Source of the DNA: Actinoplanes sichuanensis
GTDB taxonomy: Bacteria > Actinomycetota > Actinomycetes > Mycobacteriales > Micromonosporaceae
DNA: 64,000 bases
Assembly (NCBI RefSeq): GCF_033097365.1
Contig: NZ_AP028461.1
Span: forward strand, 6,138,001-6,202,000
Direction: 5' to 3'
The translations under genes and the position numbers were made by a program. Positions 51,889 through 61,907 of this stretch are shown in pieces. The notes under the pieces were generated by a model, which saw only the letters and a list, made by a program, of their open reading frames with translations, made no database searches and was not told the origin of the DNA. Each line of letters opens with the position of its first letter. The stretch's first letter is position 1.

Positions 51889-52640
51889 TCGAGATCACCG
51901 ACGTCCACAAGTCGTTCGGCCGGACGCACGTGCTGCGGGGCGTCTCGCTCTCGGCGCAGGCCGGCACGGTCACCGTGATCCTCGGACCGTCCGGCTCCGG
52001 CAAGTCCACTCTGCTGCGCTGCATCAACCATCTGGAGAAGGTCGACTCGGGCCGGGTCCGGGTCGACGGCGAGCTGATCGGTTACCGCCAGGTCGGCAAC
52101 AGGCTGCACGAGCTGAGCGAGCGGCAGATCCTCCGGCAGCGCGCCGGAATCGGTTTCGTCTTCCAGAACTTCAACCTGTTTCCGCACCTCACCGCCCTGG
52201 AGAACGTCGCCGAGGCGCCGATCTCGGCGCAGCGCAGACCCCGGGCGCAGGTGTACGAACGAGCCCGCGACCTGCTGACCAGAGTCGGACTCGGCGACCG
52301 GGCCGACGCCTACCCCCGCCAGTTGTCCGGCGGCCAGCAGCAACGCGTGGCCATCGCCCGCGCCCTGGCCCTGGAGCCGAAGCTGATCCTCTTCGACGAG
52401 CCGACCTCGGCGCTCGACCCGGAGCTGGTCGGTGAGGTGCTCGACGTGCTGCGAGACCTGGCCGCCAGCGGCACCACGATGATCGTGGTCACGCACGAGA
52501 TCGGCTTCGCCCGGGAGGCCGCCGACACGGTCGTCTTCATCGACGAGGGCCGGATCGTCGAGCAGGGCACCCCGGCCGAGGTCCTCGACAACCCGCGACA
52601 CGAACGTACCCGGGCCTTCCTGTCCAAGGTCCTGGTCTGA
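51885..52640 (+). CDS. Polar amino-acid ABC transporter ATPase
   Basis: A 251-residue ATPase of the GlnQ/HisP/TcyC group: Walker [12 protein letters not shown]-loop [15 protein letters not shown], signature [17 protein letters not shown], Walker [15 protein letters not shown] and H-loop [11 protein letters not shown]. The insertion [17 protein letters not shown] before the Q-loop is usual in this family. The ATG overlaps the permease stop (ATGA). It is the second gene of a permease-ATPase-binding protein operon. Confidence 0.92.
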   Translation: MIEITDVHKSFGRTHVLRGVSLSAQAGTVTVILGPSGSGKSTLLRCINHLEKVDSGRVRVDGELIGYRQVGNRLHELSERQILRQRAGIGFVFQNFNLFPHLTALENVAEAPISAQRRPRAQVYERARDLLTRVGLGDRADAYPRQLSGGQQQRVAIARALALEPKLILFDEPTSALDPELVGEVLDVLRDLAASGTTMIVVTHEIGFAREAADTVVFIDEGRIVEQGTPAEVLDNPRHERTRAFLSKVLV

Positions 52641-52672
52641 CCCCCGCCTCTTCGTGAAAACTGGAGTTCTCC

Positions 52673-53656
52673 GTGCGTACAAAATGGATCGTCGCTCTTG
52701 CCGCGGTGACGTTGAGCCTGACCGCCTGCGCCGCGCCGGAGGAGAAGTCGCCGGTGAACGCCGCGGCGGCCGACCCATCGGCCGCCGCGGCCGGCGGTTC
52801 GCTGAACCTGACGCCCGAGCAGAACCGGATCCGGCCGGCCCGGGACGACGCCGCCGCCGCGCTGCTGCCGGCCGACGTGAAGGCGTCCGGCAAGCTGGTC
52901 ATCGGGGTCGGCGCCGCCGGTTCCGGGTTCCCGCCGCTGGCGTTCGCCGCGACCGACAACAAGACGCTGATCGGCAACGAACCGGACATCGCCGTCGCCA
53001 TCGCGAGCACGCTGGGCCTGGAGCCGGTCCTGGAGAACACCTCCTGGGAGAACCTGTTCATCGGCCTGGACAGCGGGAAGTACCAGCTCGGCGCGTCGAA
53101 CATCACCGTCACCGAGGAGCGCAAGCTCAAGTACGACTTCGTCACCTACCGCCTGGACAACCTGGCCTGGCTGGCGAAGAAGGGCTCCGGCCTGAAGATC
53201 ACCGAACCGAAGGACATCGCCGGTGAGAAGGTGTCGGTCAGTTCCGGCACCAACCAGGAGAAGATCCTGGTCGAGTGGGCCGAAGAGGTGAAGAAGGCCG
53301 GCCTTCCTGAGGTCGAGATCAAGTACTACCAGACCAACCAGGCGGTCTACCTGGCGCTCGGTTCCGGCCAGATCGACATCCACCTCGGCCCGAGCCCGTC
53401 GGCCGCCTACCACGTGGCGACCACCGGCCAGACCGAGATCGTCGGCACCTACTCCGGCGCCGGCAAGGACCTGCAGGGCCTGATCGCGCTCACCACCAAG
53501 AAGGACAACGGGCTGGTCAAGGCGTACGCGGCGGCACTGGACAAGCTGATCGCGTCGGGTGACTACGCCAAGATCCTGGAGCGTTGGAACCTGACGAACG
53601 AGAGTGTCACCAAGGCCGAGGTCAACCCGCCGGGCCTGCCGATCGAAGGCAAGTGA
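52673..53656 (+). CDS. Lipoprotein amino-acid-binding protein of the ABC importer
   Basis: A 327-residue lipoprotein (signal [20 protein letters not shown], lipobox LTAC) followed by an Ala/Pro-rich linker and an SBP family 3 domain ([61 protein letters not shown]). It captures an amino acid or cystine-like ligand and delivers it to the permease. The GTG has GGAG 7 nt upstream. It ends 1 nt before the convergent LysR gene stop, with no terminator between. Confidence 0.9.
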   Translation: MRTKWIVALAAVTLSLTACAAPEEKSPVNAAAADPSAAAAGGSLNLTPEQNRIRPARDDAAAALLPADVKASGKLVIGVGAAGSGFPPLAFAATDNKTLIGNEPDIAVAIASTLGLEPVLENTSWENLFIGLDSGKYQLGASNITVTEERKLKYDFVTYRLDNLAWLAKKGSGLKITEPKDIAGEKVSVSSGTNQEKILVEWAEEVKKAGLPEVEIKYYQTNQAVYLALGSGQIDIHLGPSPSAAYHVATTGQTEIVGTYSGAGKDLQGLIALTTKKDNGLVKAYAAALDKLIASGDYAKILERWNLTNESVTKAEVNPPGLPIEGK

Positions 53657-53657
53657 C

Positions 53658-54563
53658 CTACTGGAGGACCTCGACCGAGAGGCCGGCCGCCTCGACCAGG
53701 TGATGACGCAGTGACTGGGCGGCGGGACCGAGGATCCGGTCCCGCTGCCGCATCACGCCGATCGGCGGATGGGCCGGCGGCGGGTGCAGGTGACGCACCT
53801 CGATCGGCGGGCCGGCCGGGATCTCGGCCACCGTCCGCGACAGCAGTCCCACCCCGAGTCCGGCGGCGACCAGTTCGCGGACGCCGTCCAGGCTGTGGGT
53901 CTCGAAATGCACGCGGGGCAGGAAACCGGCCGACCGGGCCGCGTCCTCCAGGATCCAGCGCAGGCCACTGCCCGGCGGCATGCTCACGAACGGCTCGTCG
54001 CGGACCTCGCCGAGGGTGAGCCGGCCGCCGCGGGCCATCGTGTGTCCGGGTGGCAGGGCCAGCAGCAGTTGTTCGTCGGCGAGCGGCACCGCGTCGAAGC
54101 GGGGTGGCAGGTCGGCGTGGACCGGGCCGACGACCAGGTCGAGTTCGCCGTTGTCGCAGGCGCCGAGCAGCCCGGTGACCCGCCCGGACCGCAGCCGCAC
54201 GGCGATGCCGGGGTGCCGTTCGCGGAACGCGGCGAGCGCGGCCGCCAGGTCGTAGGGGCCGAGGCCGGCGGTGGCGCCGAGGGTGACCCGGCCGCTGACC
54301 ACCGCGGTGATCTCGGCCATCTCACCACGGGCACCGTCCAGTTCGGCCAGGATGCGGCGGGCCCGGGCCACGAACATCTCCCCGGCCGGGGTCAGCGCCA
54401 CCTTGCGGGTGGTCCGCGCGAACAGGGTCACCCCGAGCTCGATCTCCAGAGCCCGGACCTGCGCCGACACCGCCGACTGGGCGACGTGCAGCCGACCGGC
54501 CGCGCGGGTGAATCCGCCGTAGCGGGCCACCGCCTCGACGTAGCTGAGCTGCCGAATCTCCAC
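53658..54563 (-). CDS. LysR-family transcriptional regulator
   Basis: A 301-residue regulator with the N-terminal LysR helix-turn-helix ([41 protein letters not shown]) and a C-terminal effector domain ([56 protein letters not shown]). The GTG at 54563 ([12 protein letters not shown]) gives the normal N terminus; the frame extends 18 codons further without support. It may control the neighbouring sulfur-uptake and monooxygenase genes, as CysB-like regulators do elsewhere, but nothing in sequence proves the target. Confidence 0.87.
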   Translation of the reverse strand: MEIRQLSYVEAVARYGGFTRAAGRLHVAQSAVSAQVRALEIELGVTLFARTTRKVALTPAGEMFVARARRILAELDGARGEMAEITAVVSGRVTLGATAGLGPYDLAAALAAFRERHPGIAVRLRSGRVTGLLGACDNGELDLVVGPVHADLPPRFDAVPLADEQLLLALPPGHTMARGGRLTLGEVRDEPFVSMPPGSGLRWILEDAARSAGFLPRVHFETHSLDGVRELVAAGLGVGLLSRTVAEIPAGPPIEVRHLHPPPAHPPIGVMRQRDRILGPAAQSLRHHLVEAAGLSVEVLQ

Positions 54564-54690
54564 CCGACCAGGGTGATCCGCAAAAACCCGGGAAGATCTT
54601 GAAAACCGATAAATCACTCTTTTGTACGAGCGGAGCCGTCCCCCGGCGATCGGGACCGTCCCGGGCCTACCCCGCGAGGCAGGCGGCCCG

Positions 54691-55689
54691 TCACGGCCGC
54701 GGCGCGGCCGCCGGGCCGGGGTGGTCCAGGACGGCTATCTCCGGCCGGGTCAGGCTGCCCGCCACCACGGTCCCGTCGTGTTCGGCGGCCGAGGTGACGA
54801 ACCCGTACCCGCCGTCGGCGGACCGCAGGTCGTGCACGATCCGGCCGTCGGAGTCGAAGGCCATCACCCACGCGATCGGGACCGCCTTGGGCCGCACCGC
54901 CGCCGGCAGGTTCCACACCAGCAGCCGCAGGAACCCGGGCAGCGGCAGCATCCGGTCGAGCAGCGCGTCGCGGGGTGCCGCGATCCCGGCCCAGAGCAGC
55001 CCGTCACTGCCGAGCCACAGGTTGTCCGGGAAGCCGGGCAGATTCTCCACCAGCATCGATTCGGTTCCGTCCAGCCCGTACCGCCGGATCCGATAGCCCG
55101 CGGTCTCGGCCACCAGCAACGCCGAACCGTCCGTGGTCAGGGTGAGCCCGTTGGCGAATTTGAGCCCGTCCCGCAGCACGGTGACCGTCCCGTCCGGGTC
55201 GCGGCGCAGCAGCCGCCCGGTGCAGGAGTGCTCGAACACGTCGCCGAGGTGATCGTCGAGGTTCCAGGCGGTGCTCGAGGTGGTGAACCAGATCGTGCCG
55301 TCCGGGCCTTCCACGACGTTGCTGGCGAAGGTGAGCGGCGCACCGTCGACCGTGTCGACCAGCACGTCGACGGTCCCGTCGGAGGCGACGGCGAGCAGCC
55401 CCCGGTCGTGGTCGCAGACCAGCACCCCGCCGCCGGCGCGCGGGTGCAGCCCGAGGGGCCGTCCGCCGGTGTCGGCGAGCACGGTCCGTTCCCCACTGTC
55501 CGGGTCGATCCGCACGATCCGCCCGTCGGCCAGGCCGGTGAGCACCCGTCCGTTCTCGTCGAAGACCACGTCCTCGGGTCCGGTCCCGCCGGTCGGGATG
55601 AGTCGCCGCACCCGCAGTGGCCCGGTGGCCGCGGCCGCGACGGGGGCGGGCGGCGACCAGCGTCGCGGCCGGATCCAGCGGCGGGCCAT
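54691..55689 (-). CDS. Strictosidine synthase-like / SMP-30 beta-propeller hydrolase
   Basis: A 332-residue protein built of NHL/YWTD-like propeller strands (GPEDVVFDENGRVLTGLADG, SNVVEGPDGTIWFTTSS, FANGLTLTTDGSALLVAETA, FPDNLWLGSDGLLWAGIAAP). The order and WNLDDHLGDVFEHSCTGRLL fit the strictosidine synthase-like/APMAP group, which in bacteria are lactonase-like hydrolases. No true signal peptide is visible. The ATG has GGAGG at 6 nt. It follows the MFS exporter gene by 14 nt and is presumably co-transcribed. The substrate is unknown. Confidence 0.82.
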   Translation of the reverse strand: MARRWIRPRRWSPPAPVAAAATGPLRVRRLIPTGGTGPEDVVFDENGRVLTGLADGRIVRIDPDSGERTVLADTGGRPLGLHPRAGGGVLVCDHDRGLLAVASDGTVDVLVDTVDGAPLTFASNVVEGPDGTIWFTTSSTAWNLDDHLGDVFEHSCTGRLLRRDPDGTVTVLRDGLKFANGLTLTTDGSALLVAETAGYRIRRYGLDGTESMLVENLPGFPDNLWLGSDGLLWAGIAAPRDALLDRMLPLPGFLRLLVWNLPAAVRPKAVPIAWVMAFDSDGRIVHDLRSADGGYGFVTSAAEHDGTVVAGSLTRPEIAVLDHPGPAAAPRP

Positions 55690-55703
55690 CGGAACCTCCG
55701 GGG

Positions 55704-56945
55704 TCAGGTCGTCGCCTGCGGGTTGGTCAGGTTGCGGACGTCGGGCAGAGCGAGCACGGCGAGGCTGGTCGAGATGACCACGACGATGCCGATGACCAGC
55801 AGCGGCACCACTCCGACGGCCGGGGCCGCGAACCCTACCAGCACGTAGCCGAGAGGCAAGGTCACGAGTGAGCCGAACCAGTCGTAGGCGGCGACCCGGG
55901 ACAGCACCTCGCGGGGCACGTTCGCCTGGAGACTGGTCTCCCACAGGGTGACGAAGACGCCCATGCCGAGGCCCGCGGCGAACCCGCCGGCGATGACGAC
56001 CGGCAGCGGGGCCGACACGGCGAGGGTCAGCAGCGCCAGCACGAACCCGAAGACACCGAACACTCCGGTCCGCAGCGGGTAGTGCGGGGTGAAGCGGGCC
56101 ATCACCAGCCCGGCGACCACGGCGCCGGCCCCGAACCCGCCGAGGATGAGCCCCCAGCCGCGTGCGCCGCCGAGCCCGTCGGCGGCGATCTGCGGGCCGA
56201 GCACCATGTACGCCGGGAGCACGGCGAGGTGGATCAGCGCGAACTGCGCCACCAGTGTCCACAACCACCGTCGGGACCGGAACTCGGTCCACCCCTCACG
56301 CAGGTCGGCGATCAGGCCGGTGGGCCGGGACCGCGGCGCGGGCGCGTCCCGGGGGACGCCGAGCACGAACAGGGCGCTGATCAGGTAGGACGCGGCGTCG
56401 AAGGCGATCACCACGCCCGGGTTGAAGGCGGCGACGAGCAGACCGCCGGTGGCCGGGCCGAGCAGCCGGCCCACCGAGCGACCGAACCCGATCAGCGCGT
56501 TGGCCCGTTGCAGGGAGCCCGGCTCGTTCAGTGACGGGATGATGCCGGCCAGCGCGGGCCGGAAGAACGCGCTGCACAGCCCGTCGATCGCGGCGAAGCC
56601 CATGAGGGCGGCCAGCGGCACCCGGCCGGTGAAGATCCAGACCGCCAGCACGGCCTGGCTGACGCCGCACACCACGTCGGTGATCAGCAGCAGGGTGCGC
56701 CGGGGCAGCCGGTCGGCCAGGACGCCGCCGATCAGCACGAACGCGACGACGGGCAGCCGGCCGGCGCCCAGCACGAGGCCCAGACCGGCGACGCCGTAGC
56801 CGCTGGCCAGGACCGCGAAGGCCAGCGCCACCGGGGTCATCTGACTGCCGAGCACCGACGTGTAGAAGCCCGCCAGCAGGTTCCGCATCGGACGGCTGAT
56901 CGCCCGCGGCCGGCTCGCAACTTCATGATCTTCGATACCCGGCAC
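55704..56945 (-). CDS. MFS exporter (EntS/macrolide efflux-like)
   Basis: A 413-residue major facilitator protein with 12 predicted spans and the EntS/MefA-like pattern (LGLVLGAGRLPVVAFVLIGG VLADRLPRR loop between TM2 and TM3; FRPALAGIIPSL; FGRSVGRLLGPATGG). It likely exports a small molecule. The GTG start lacks a ribosome site, but TATGAT (minus strand, 56957-56952) ends 6 nt before it, so it may have its own leaderless promoter within the larger operon, 21 nt after the LLM gene. Other starts inside the frame are possible. Confidence 0.87.
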   Translation of the reverse strand: MPGIEDHEVASRPRAISRPMRNLLAGFYTSVLGSQMTPVALAFAVLASGYGVAGLGLVLGAGRLPVVAFVLIGGVLADRLPRRTLLLITDVVCGVSQAVLAVWIFTGRVPLAALMGFAAIDGLCSAFFRPALAGIIPSLNEPGSLQRANALIGFGRSVGRLLGPATGGLLVAAFNPGVVIAFDAASYLISALFVLGVPRDAPAPRSRPTGLIADLREGWTEFRSRRWLWTLVAQFALIHLAVLPAYMVLGPQIAADGLGGARGWGLILGGFGAGAVVAGLVMARFTPHYPLRTGVFGVFGFVLALLTLAVSAPLPVVIAGGFAAGLGMGVFVTLWETSLQANVPREVLSRVAAYDWFGSLVTLPLGYVLVGFAAPAVGVVPLLVIGIVVVISTSLAVLALPDVRNLTNPQATT

Positions 56946-56966
56946 TCGCCGATCATAGGGGATCGG

Positions 56967-58085
56967 TCAGGCCGACCACTCCTTGGCGAGCAGTTCGAAG
57001 GACCTGACGCGGTCGGTGTGGTCGTGTGTGATGGTGGTGACCAGCAGTTCGTCGGCGCCGGTGACCCGTTGCAGAGTTTGGAGCCGTTCTGCCACGGTCT
57101 GCGGTGATCCGGCGAACCGGGTGTCGACCCGGTCGGCGACGATCGCCCGGTCCTGTTCGGTCCAGGTGAACGCCTCGGCCTCCTCGATGCTCGGGAACGG
57201 GACGGCACCGAGGCCGGTGCGGATGCTGCGGACCCAGACGGCGAACGGTTTCGCCAGATGCCGTGCGGTCGCGTCGTCCTCGGCGACCAGCACGTCGGCG
57301 GAGACCATCACGTACGGTTCGGGCAGGGCCGCCGACGGCACGAACGACTCCCGATACGCCGCGACCGCCTCCAGCACCTTCGCCGGGGCGACGTGGTAGT
57401 TCGCGGCGAACGGCAGCCCCCGCGCCCCGGCCGTGCGGGCGCTCTCCCCGCCGGAGCTGCCGAGCAGCCACACCTGCAGATCGGCGCCCGCGCCCGGGGT
57501 GGCGGTCACCTCGTTGCCCTCGTCGTCGACGACCGGCCCGGCCAGCAGCGCGGAGATCTGGTCGAGAACGTCGTCGAGGCCCAGCGGCTCGGCGCCCGGC
57601 TGGGTGAGGAAACTGCCGGCCAGGGCGGTCCGCTTGGACGCGAAGATCGGCGCCCAGGAGAACGGTTTCGGGATCAGCAGCCCGTCGACGACGCGTTCCT
57701 CCTGCGGCGTCCGGTGCTTCTCGGCCTCCCGGATGGCCTCCTTCCGGGCCTGCCCGGACCGGCCCAAACCGAGGTCGAACCGGCCCGGGTAGAGCGCGTC
57801 GAGCAGACCGAACTGCTCCACGATGGACAGGCCGGTCTGGAAGCCGGTCTGCACGGCCCCGGAGCCGAGCCGGATGTGGTCGGTGACCGCGGCGATCTGG
57901 CCGAGCAGCAGCGCCGGCTGCGAGCTGGCCACACCCGGCGTGAAGTGGTGCTCGGCCACCCAATAGCGGTGATAGCCGAACTGCTCGGCCCGGCGGGCCA
58001 GGTCGAGGGTGCGGCGCAGCGCGTCCGGCACGTCACCGCCGGAGACCAGCGGGGCCAGATCGAGGATCGAGAGGGGTACGGGCAT
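56967..58085 (-). CDS. Luciferase-like flavin-dependent monooxygenase, alkanal-type
   Basis: A 372-residue LLM-class protein starting MPVPLSILDLAPLVSGGDVP. It shows YHRYWVAEHHFTPGVASSQP, RLGSGAVQTGFQTGLSIVEQ and FDLGLGRSG, the bacterial-luciferase fold (TIM barrel) that uses FMNH2 from a separate reductase. The group includes enzymes without proven substrate; here neighbours suggest oxygenation of an organosulfur compound. AAAGGG stands 8-9 nt before the ATG. It follows the NtaA/SnaA-type monooxygenase gene by 111 bp that holds a possible coding remnant. Confidence 0.88.
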   Translation of the reverse strand: MPVPLSILDLAPLVSGGDVPDALRRTLDLARRAEQFGYHRYWVAEHHFTPGVASSQPALLLGQIAAVTDHIRLGSGAVQTGFQTGLSIVEQFGLLDALYPGRFDLGLGRSGQARKEAIREAEKHRTPQEERVVDGLLIPKPFSWAPIFASKRTALAGSFLTQPGAEPLGLDDVLDQISALLAGPVVDDEGNEVTATPGAGADLQVWLLGSSGGESARTAGARGLPFAANYHVAPAKVLEAVAAYRESFVPSAALPEPYVMVSADVLVAEDDATARHLAKPFAVWVRSIRTGLGAVPFPSIEEAEAFTWTEQDRAIVADRVDTRFAGSPQTVAERLQTLQRVTGADELLVTTITHDHTDRVRSFELLAKEWSA

Positions 58086-58087
58086 GG

Positions 58088-58210
58088 CTACCGCCCTTTC
58101 AGTCGGCGTAACACTCCGGCGATGTCGGAGGCGAACAGTTCCAGGCCGGCCCGGTTCTGTTTCTCGGTGATCGGGTTCTGCAGCGGCCGGGGCGCATCAC
58201 AGCCCCAGGT
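58088..58210 (-). pseudogene. Possible remnant: 40-residue protein-like tail without a start
   Basis: On the minus strand, one frame from 58210 to a TAG at 58088 reads as TWGCDAPRPLQNPITEKQ followed by NRAGLELFASDIAGVLRRLKG. Its composition (N, I, E, K, Q, F, S) is unlike the usual Arg/Pro-rich shadow frames of this genome, and it includes a TTA codon. It overlaps the end of the upstream monooxygenase gene in another frame and has no good start. It could be the end of a deleted gene or a frameshifted extension; I could not identify the family. Confidence 0.3.
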
Positions 58211-59462
58211 TGGCGCGCAGCGTGGTGCCGGAATACTCGGTCCGGAACACGCCGCGTTCCTGCAGCAGCGGGACCACCTGGTCCACGAAGTCGTCGAGCC
58301 CGGCCGGGGTCAGGTGCGAGACGAGGATGAAGCCGTCGCAGGCGTCGGTCTGCACGTACTCGTCGAGCAGTTCGGCGACCCGGGCCGGGGTGCCGATGAA
58401 GTTCTGCCGCCCGGTCACCTCGATGATCAGGTCCCGGATCGACAGGTTCTTCGCCTCGGCCCGGGCCCGCCAGTCGCGGGCGGTGGCCAGCCGGTCCGGG
58501 TACATGCCGGCGCGGCCCTTGATGATCGTGTCGTCCTCGTCCACGACCGGGTCGATGTCCGGCAGCGGCCCTTCGGCGTCGTAGCCGGACAGGTCGGTGT
58601 TCCACAGCTGTTCCAGCAGCAGGATCGCGGTCTGCGGGCTGACCTGCCGGCGCCGGATGTGGTGGGCCTTCTCCTGGGCGTCGGCGTCGCTGTCGCCGAG
58701 CACATAGGACACCCCCGGAATGATCTTCAGGCTGTCCTCGGTCCGGCCGTACTTCGCGAGCCGGTCCTTGACGTCACGGTAGAAGGTCCGGGCGTCGTCG
58801 ATATGGTGGTGCCGGGAGAAGATCGCGTCGGAGTGTTTCGCGGCCAGTTCCCGGCCGCCGTCGGAGTCACCGGCCTGCAGGATGATCGGATGCCCCTGCG
58901 GGCTGCGCGGCACCCCGAAGCGGCCCTTGATGTCGAACTGCGCGCCGCGGTAGGCGAATTCTCCGGCGTCGGAGTCCCAGAGCGTCCGGGCGGCTTCGAT
59001 GAACTCCCCGGCCCGGACGTAACGGTCGGCATGGTCGAGGAACCCGCCGCGCCGGAAGTTCTCGCCGAAGAACGCGCCAGGGGAGGTGACCACGTTCCAC
59101 GCGGCCCGCCCGCCGGACAGGTGGTCGAGGGTGGCCAGCTGACGGGCCAGCTCGTACGGCTCGTGGTAGGTGGCGTTCAGCGTCCCGGCCAGCCCCAGGT
59201 GCTCGGTGACCGCGGCCAGGGCGGTCAGCACCGTGATCGTGTCCGGCCGGCCGACCACGTCCAGGTCGTGGATCAGGCCGCGCTGCTCACGCAGCCGCAG
59301 CCCCTCGGCCAGGAAGAAGAAGTCGAACAGCCCCCGTTCGGCGGTCTTCGCGAGGTATTCGAAGGAGTCGAAGTCGATCTGGCTGCCGGCGCGCGGGTCG
59401 CTCCACACCGTCGTGTTGTTCACGCCCGGGAAGTGCGCGGCGAGGATGATCTGCTTAGGCAC
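58197..59462 (-). CDS. FMN-dependent monooxygenase, NtaA/SnaA/DszA family
   Basis: A 421-residue LLM-class enzyme (VPKQIILAAHFPGVNNTTVW ... SGGRAAWNVVTS ... FGENFRRGGFLDHADRYVRA ... SPQGHPIILQAGDSDGGREL ... FRTEYSGTTLRANLGL). This family oxidises chelators, sulfones or antibiotic precursors with FMNH2 from a separate reductase; the DszA members cleave C-S bonds. The GTG start has a perfect GGAGG 7 nt upstream and overlaps the stop of the preceding gene by 8 bases. Its place beside two other LLM genes and importers supports sulfur scavenging. Confidence 0.9.
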   Translation of the reverse strand: MPKQIILAAHFPGVNNTTVWSDPRAGSQIDFDSFEYLAKTAERGLFDFFFLAEGLRLREQRGLIHDLDVVGRPDTITVLTALAAVTEHLGLAGTLNATYHEPYELARQLATLDHLSGGRAAWNVVTSPGAFFGENFRRGGFLDHADRYVRAGEFIEAARTLWDSDAGEFAYRGAQFDIKGRFGVPRSPQGHPIILQAGDSDGGRELAAKHSDAIFSRHHHIDDARTFYRDVKDRLAKYGRTEDSLKIIPGVSYVLGDSDADAQEKAHHIRRRQVSPQTAILLLEQLWNTDLSGYDAEGPLPDIDPVVDEDDTIIKGRAGMYPDRLATARDWRARAEAKNLSIRDLIIEVTGRQNFIGTPARVAELLDEYVQTDACDGFILVSHLTPAGLDDFVDQVVPLLQERGVFRTEYSGTTLRANLGL

Positions 59463-60381
59463 GTCCGGCCTCCTGATAGCGGTTGACTGCGGTGCCCAGG
59501 CCGAGCCGCTCGCGGAGCACCGGCTTGGTGGAGGGCTCGAACAGGCCACGGCGGCGCAGTTCCGGGACGAGTTCGTCGGTGACGTCGGCGACGTCGGCCA
59601 CCCGAAGCCGGAACCCGTCCACCCCGGAGGCGACCCACCAGTTCTGCACGAGGTCGGCCAGGTCCTGCGGTGTGCGGGTCCCGTCGACGGCCAGGTCGGC
59701 GAAGATCTTCTTCTCCGGCACGATCCTCCGGACGATCGCAGCGGCCTCGTCGGCGTCCGACGGCGTCACGAAGAAGACGTCGGCGTCCAGCGCGTCCCAC
59801 ACCTGCGGCCCGTGGGCGAGCGCGGCGACCACCGGCCGGCCCTGCGGCGGCCGGGGCACGATCGACGGCCCCTTGACCGTGAAGTGCGGTCCCGTGAAGT
59901 CGATGTAGTGCAGCTTCTCCCGGTCGATGTACCGGCCGGTCGCGACGTCGGCGATGATCGCGTCGTCCTCCCAGCTGTCCCAGAGCCGCCGCACCACCTC
60001 GATCGCGTCGGACGCCTCACCGATCAGCTCGTCGACCGGCAGCGGCTCGCGCCGGCCGAGCAGCGCCGCCTCGGCCGGATCCGCCGAGATCCGCACCTGC
60101 CAGCCGGCCCGCCCCCGGCTGACCCAGTCGAGGGTGGCCAGCGCGGTGGACAGGTGGAACGGCTCGGTGTGGGTGGTGGTGGCCACCGGCACCAGGCCGA
60201 CGTGCCGGGTCAGCGGCGCGACCCGGGCGGCGACCTGCACCGCGTCCGGCCCGTACCGCCCGAACGTGTCGTCGAACGTCACGAAGTCGAGCCCGGCCTC
60301 GTCGGCCCGACGGACCTGGCCGATCCAGTCACCGGCGGCGAACGAGTCACCGGCCAGAGCGACCGCGAGATGCAATGTCAT
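59455..60381 (-). CDS. Luciferase-like monooxygenase, short form
   Basis: A 308-residue LLM-class flavin-dependent oxidoreductase (MTLHLAVALAGDSFAAGDW, LTRHVGLVPVATTTHTEPFH, LATLDWVSRGRAGWQVRISA, PPQGRPVVAALAHGPQVWDA). It resembles the NtaA/SnaA group but lacks some of its insertions, so it may pair with the longer enzyme downstream. The ATG has GGAGG 7 nt upstream and overlaps the ATPase stop by 4 bases (ATGA), so it belongs to the importer operon. A flavin reductase is not present in this window. Confidence 0.88.
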   Translation of the reverse strand: MTLHLAVALAGDSFAAGDWIGQVRRADEAGLDFVTFDDTFGRYGPDAVQVAARVAPLTRHVGLVPVATTTHTEPFHLSTALATLDWVSRGRAGWQVRISADPAEAALLGRREPLPVDELIGEASDAIEVVRRLWDSWEDDAIIADVATGRYIDREKLHYIDFTGPHFTVKGPSIVPRPPQGRPVVAALAHGPQVWDALDADVFFVTPSDADEAAAIVRRIVPEKKIFADLAVDGTRTPQDLADLVQNWWVASGVDGFRLRVADVADVTDELVPELRRRGLFEPSTKPVLRERLGLGTAVNRYQEAGRA

Positions 60382-61907
60382 CGGGAAACCTCCAAAGTGG
60401 GCACGGCGTCCAGCAGCGCCCGGGTGTACTCGTGACCGGCATGGTCGAAGACGGCCTTGACCGGGCCCTGTTCGACGACCCGGCCGTCCTGCATGACCAG
60501 GACCCGGTCGGCCAGGTCGCGGATCACGCCCAGATCGTGGGAGATGAACAGCAGCGCGGTCCCGTCGGTCTCGCGGATCCCCGCCAGCAGGTCCAGGACC
60601 TGCGCCTGCACCGACACGTCGAGGGCCGAGACCGGCTCGTCGCAGATGATCAGACTCGGTCGTGGGGCGATCGCCCGAGCCACGGCCACGCGCTGCCGCT
60701 GCCCACCGGACAGCTGCCGCGGATACCGGTCCAGGACGTCGGCGCCGAGCCCGACCCGGACCAGGTACGGCTCCGGGTCCTCGCCGCGGGGCAGCGCCTC
60801 GCCGACGATGCGCCGCACGGTCCACCGCGGGTCGAACGCCGACAGCGGGTCCTGCGCGATCAACTGCAGACGACGGCGGATCGGCCGGCGGGCACGTTCC
60901 GGCACCCCACTGAAGTCGGCGCCCTCGAACCGCACATGCCCGGACGTCGGCTCCACCAACCCGAACAGCAGCTGCGCCACGGTGGTCTTACCCGACCCCG
61001 ACTCGCCGACCAGCCCGATGATCTCCCCGCGACGGATCGTCAGGCCGAAGTCCTTCACGACGGTGCGGTCGCCGTACACCTTGCGCAGCGCGGTCGCCTC
61101 GGCGACGACGTCGCCGGGTTCGGTGGTGGTCCCGCGCCGTCTCCCGGTGGCGGCTGAGATCAACTCCCTGGTGTACGGGTGACCGGCGCCGACCAGGATG
61201 GTGCGGGTGTCGCCGCCCTCGACGACGCGGCCGTCCTTCATGACCAGCACCCGGTCGGCGAGCTTCGACACGACCGCCAGATCGTGGCTGATCAGCAGCA
61301 GGGTCTCGCCACCGGCGCGGCGCTCGGCGAGCAGGGTGAGGATCTGCGCCTGCACCGTCGCGTCGAGGGCCGTGGTCGGCTCGTCGGCGATCAGCAGCCG
61401 TGGCCCGCCCGCGATGGCCGACGCGATCAGGGCCCGCTGCCGCAACCCGCCGGACAACTGATGCGGGTACTGCCGGGCGCGCCGATCCGGTTCCGGCACG
61501 TGCACGTCGGTGAGCAACTGCCGGACCCGCTGCGGCCGGTCCCGACGCTCACCGATGCGATGGGTCTGCAGCACCTCACCGATCTCCGCGCCGACGGTGC
61601 GCAGCGGATCGAGCGAGACCAGGGCGTCCTGCAGGATCAACCCGGCGAACCGGCCCCGCAGCCGCCGCCAGTCCCGGGCGACGAACCCGCGCACGTCCCG
61701 GCCGTCGACGGTGAACGTGTCGGCCTGCACCCGGGCATGCGGACCGGCCAGTCCGACCAGGCTGCGCGCGGTGACGCTCTTGCCGGAGCCGCTCTCGCCG
61801 ACGAGCGCGACACATTCCCCCTCGCGAATCGTGAGGTCGACCCCGCGTACCGCCTCGACCTGCCGTTTCCCGGTGAAGGTGACCCGCAGGTTCTCGACGT
61901 GGATCAA
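60378..61907 (-). CDS. Fused double ATPase of a peptide-type ABC importer
   Basis: A 509-residue protein with two complete oligopeptide-type ATPase domains (DppD- and DppF-like). The first has GESGSGKSVTA, LSGGLRQRALIA and LLIADEPTTALD; the second has GESGSGKTTVA, LSGGQRQRVAVARAI and LIICDEPVSALD. Fusion replaces the usual two genes. The TTG start has AGGAGG 7 nt upstream and overlaps the stop of a 20-codon mini-frame. It serves the two permeases and the binding protein upstream in the operon. Transport of an organosulfur compound is inferred from the flavin monooxygenases. Confidence 0.9.
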   Translation of the reverse strand: MIHVENLRVTFTGKRQVEAVRGVDLTIREGECVALVGESGSGKSVTARSLVGLAGPHARVQADTFTVDGRDVRGFVARDWRRLRGRFAGLILQDALVSLDPLRTVGAEIGEVLQTHRIGERRDRPQRVRQLLTDVHVPEPDRRARQYPHQLSGGLRQRALIASAIAGGPRLLIADEPTTALDATVQAQILTLLAERRAGGETLLLISHDLAVVSKLADRVLVMKDGRVVEGGDTRTILVGAGHPYTRELISAATGRRRGTTTEPGDVVAEATALRKVYGDRTVVKDFGLTIRRGEIIGLVGESGSGKTTVAQLLFGLVEPTSGHVRFEGADFSGVPERARRPIRRRLQLIAQDPLSAFDPRWTVRRIVGEALPRGEDPEPYLVRVGLGADVLDRYPRQLSGGQRQRVAVARAIAPRPSLIICDEPVSALDVSVQAQVLDLLAGIRETDGTALLFISHDLGVIRDLADRVLVMQDGRVVEQGPVKAVFDHAGHEYTRALLDAVPTLEVSR

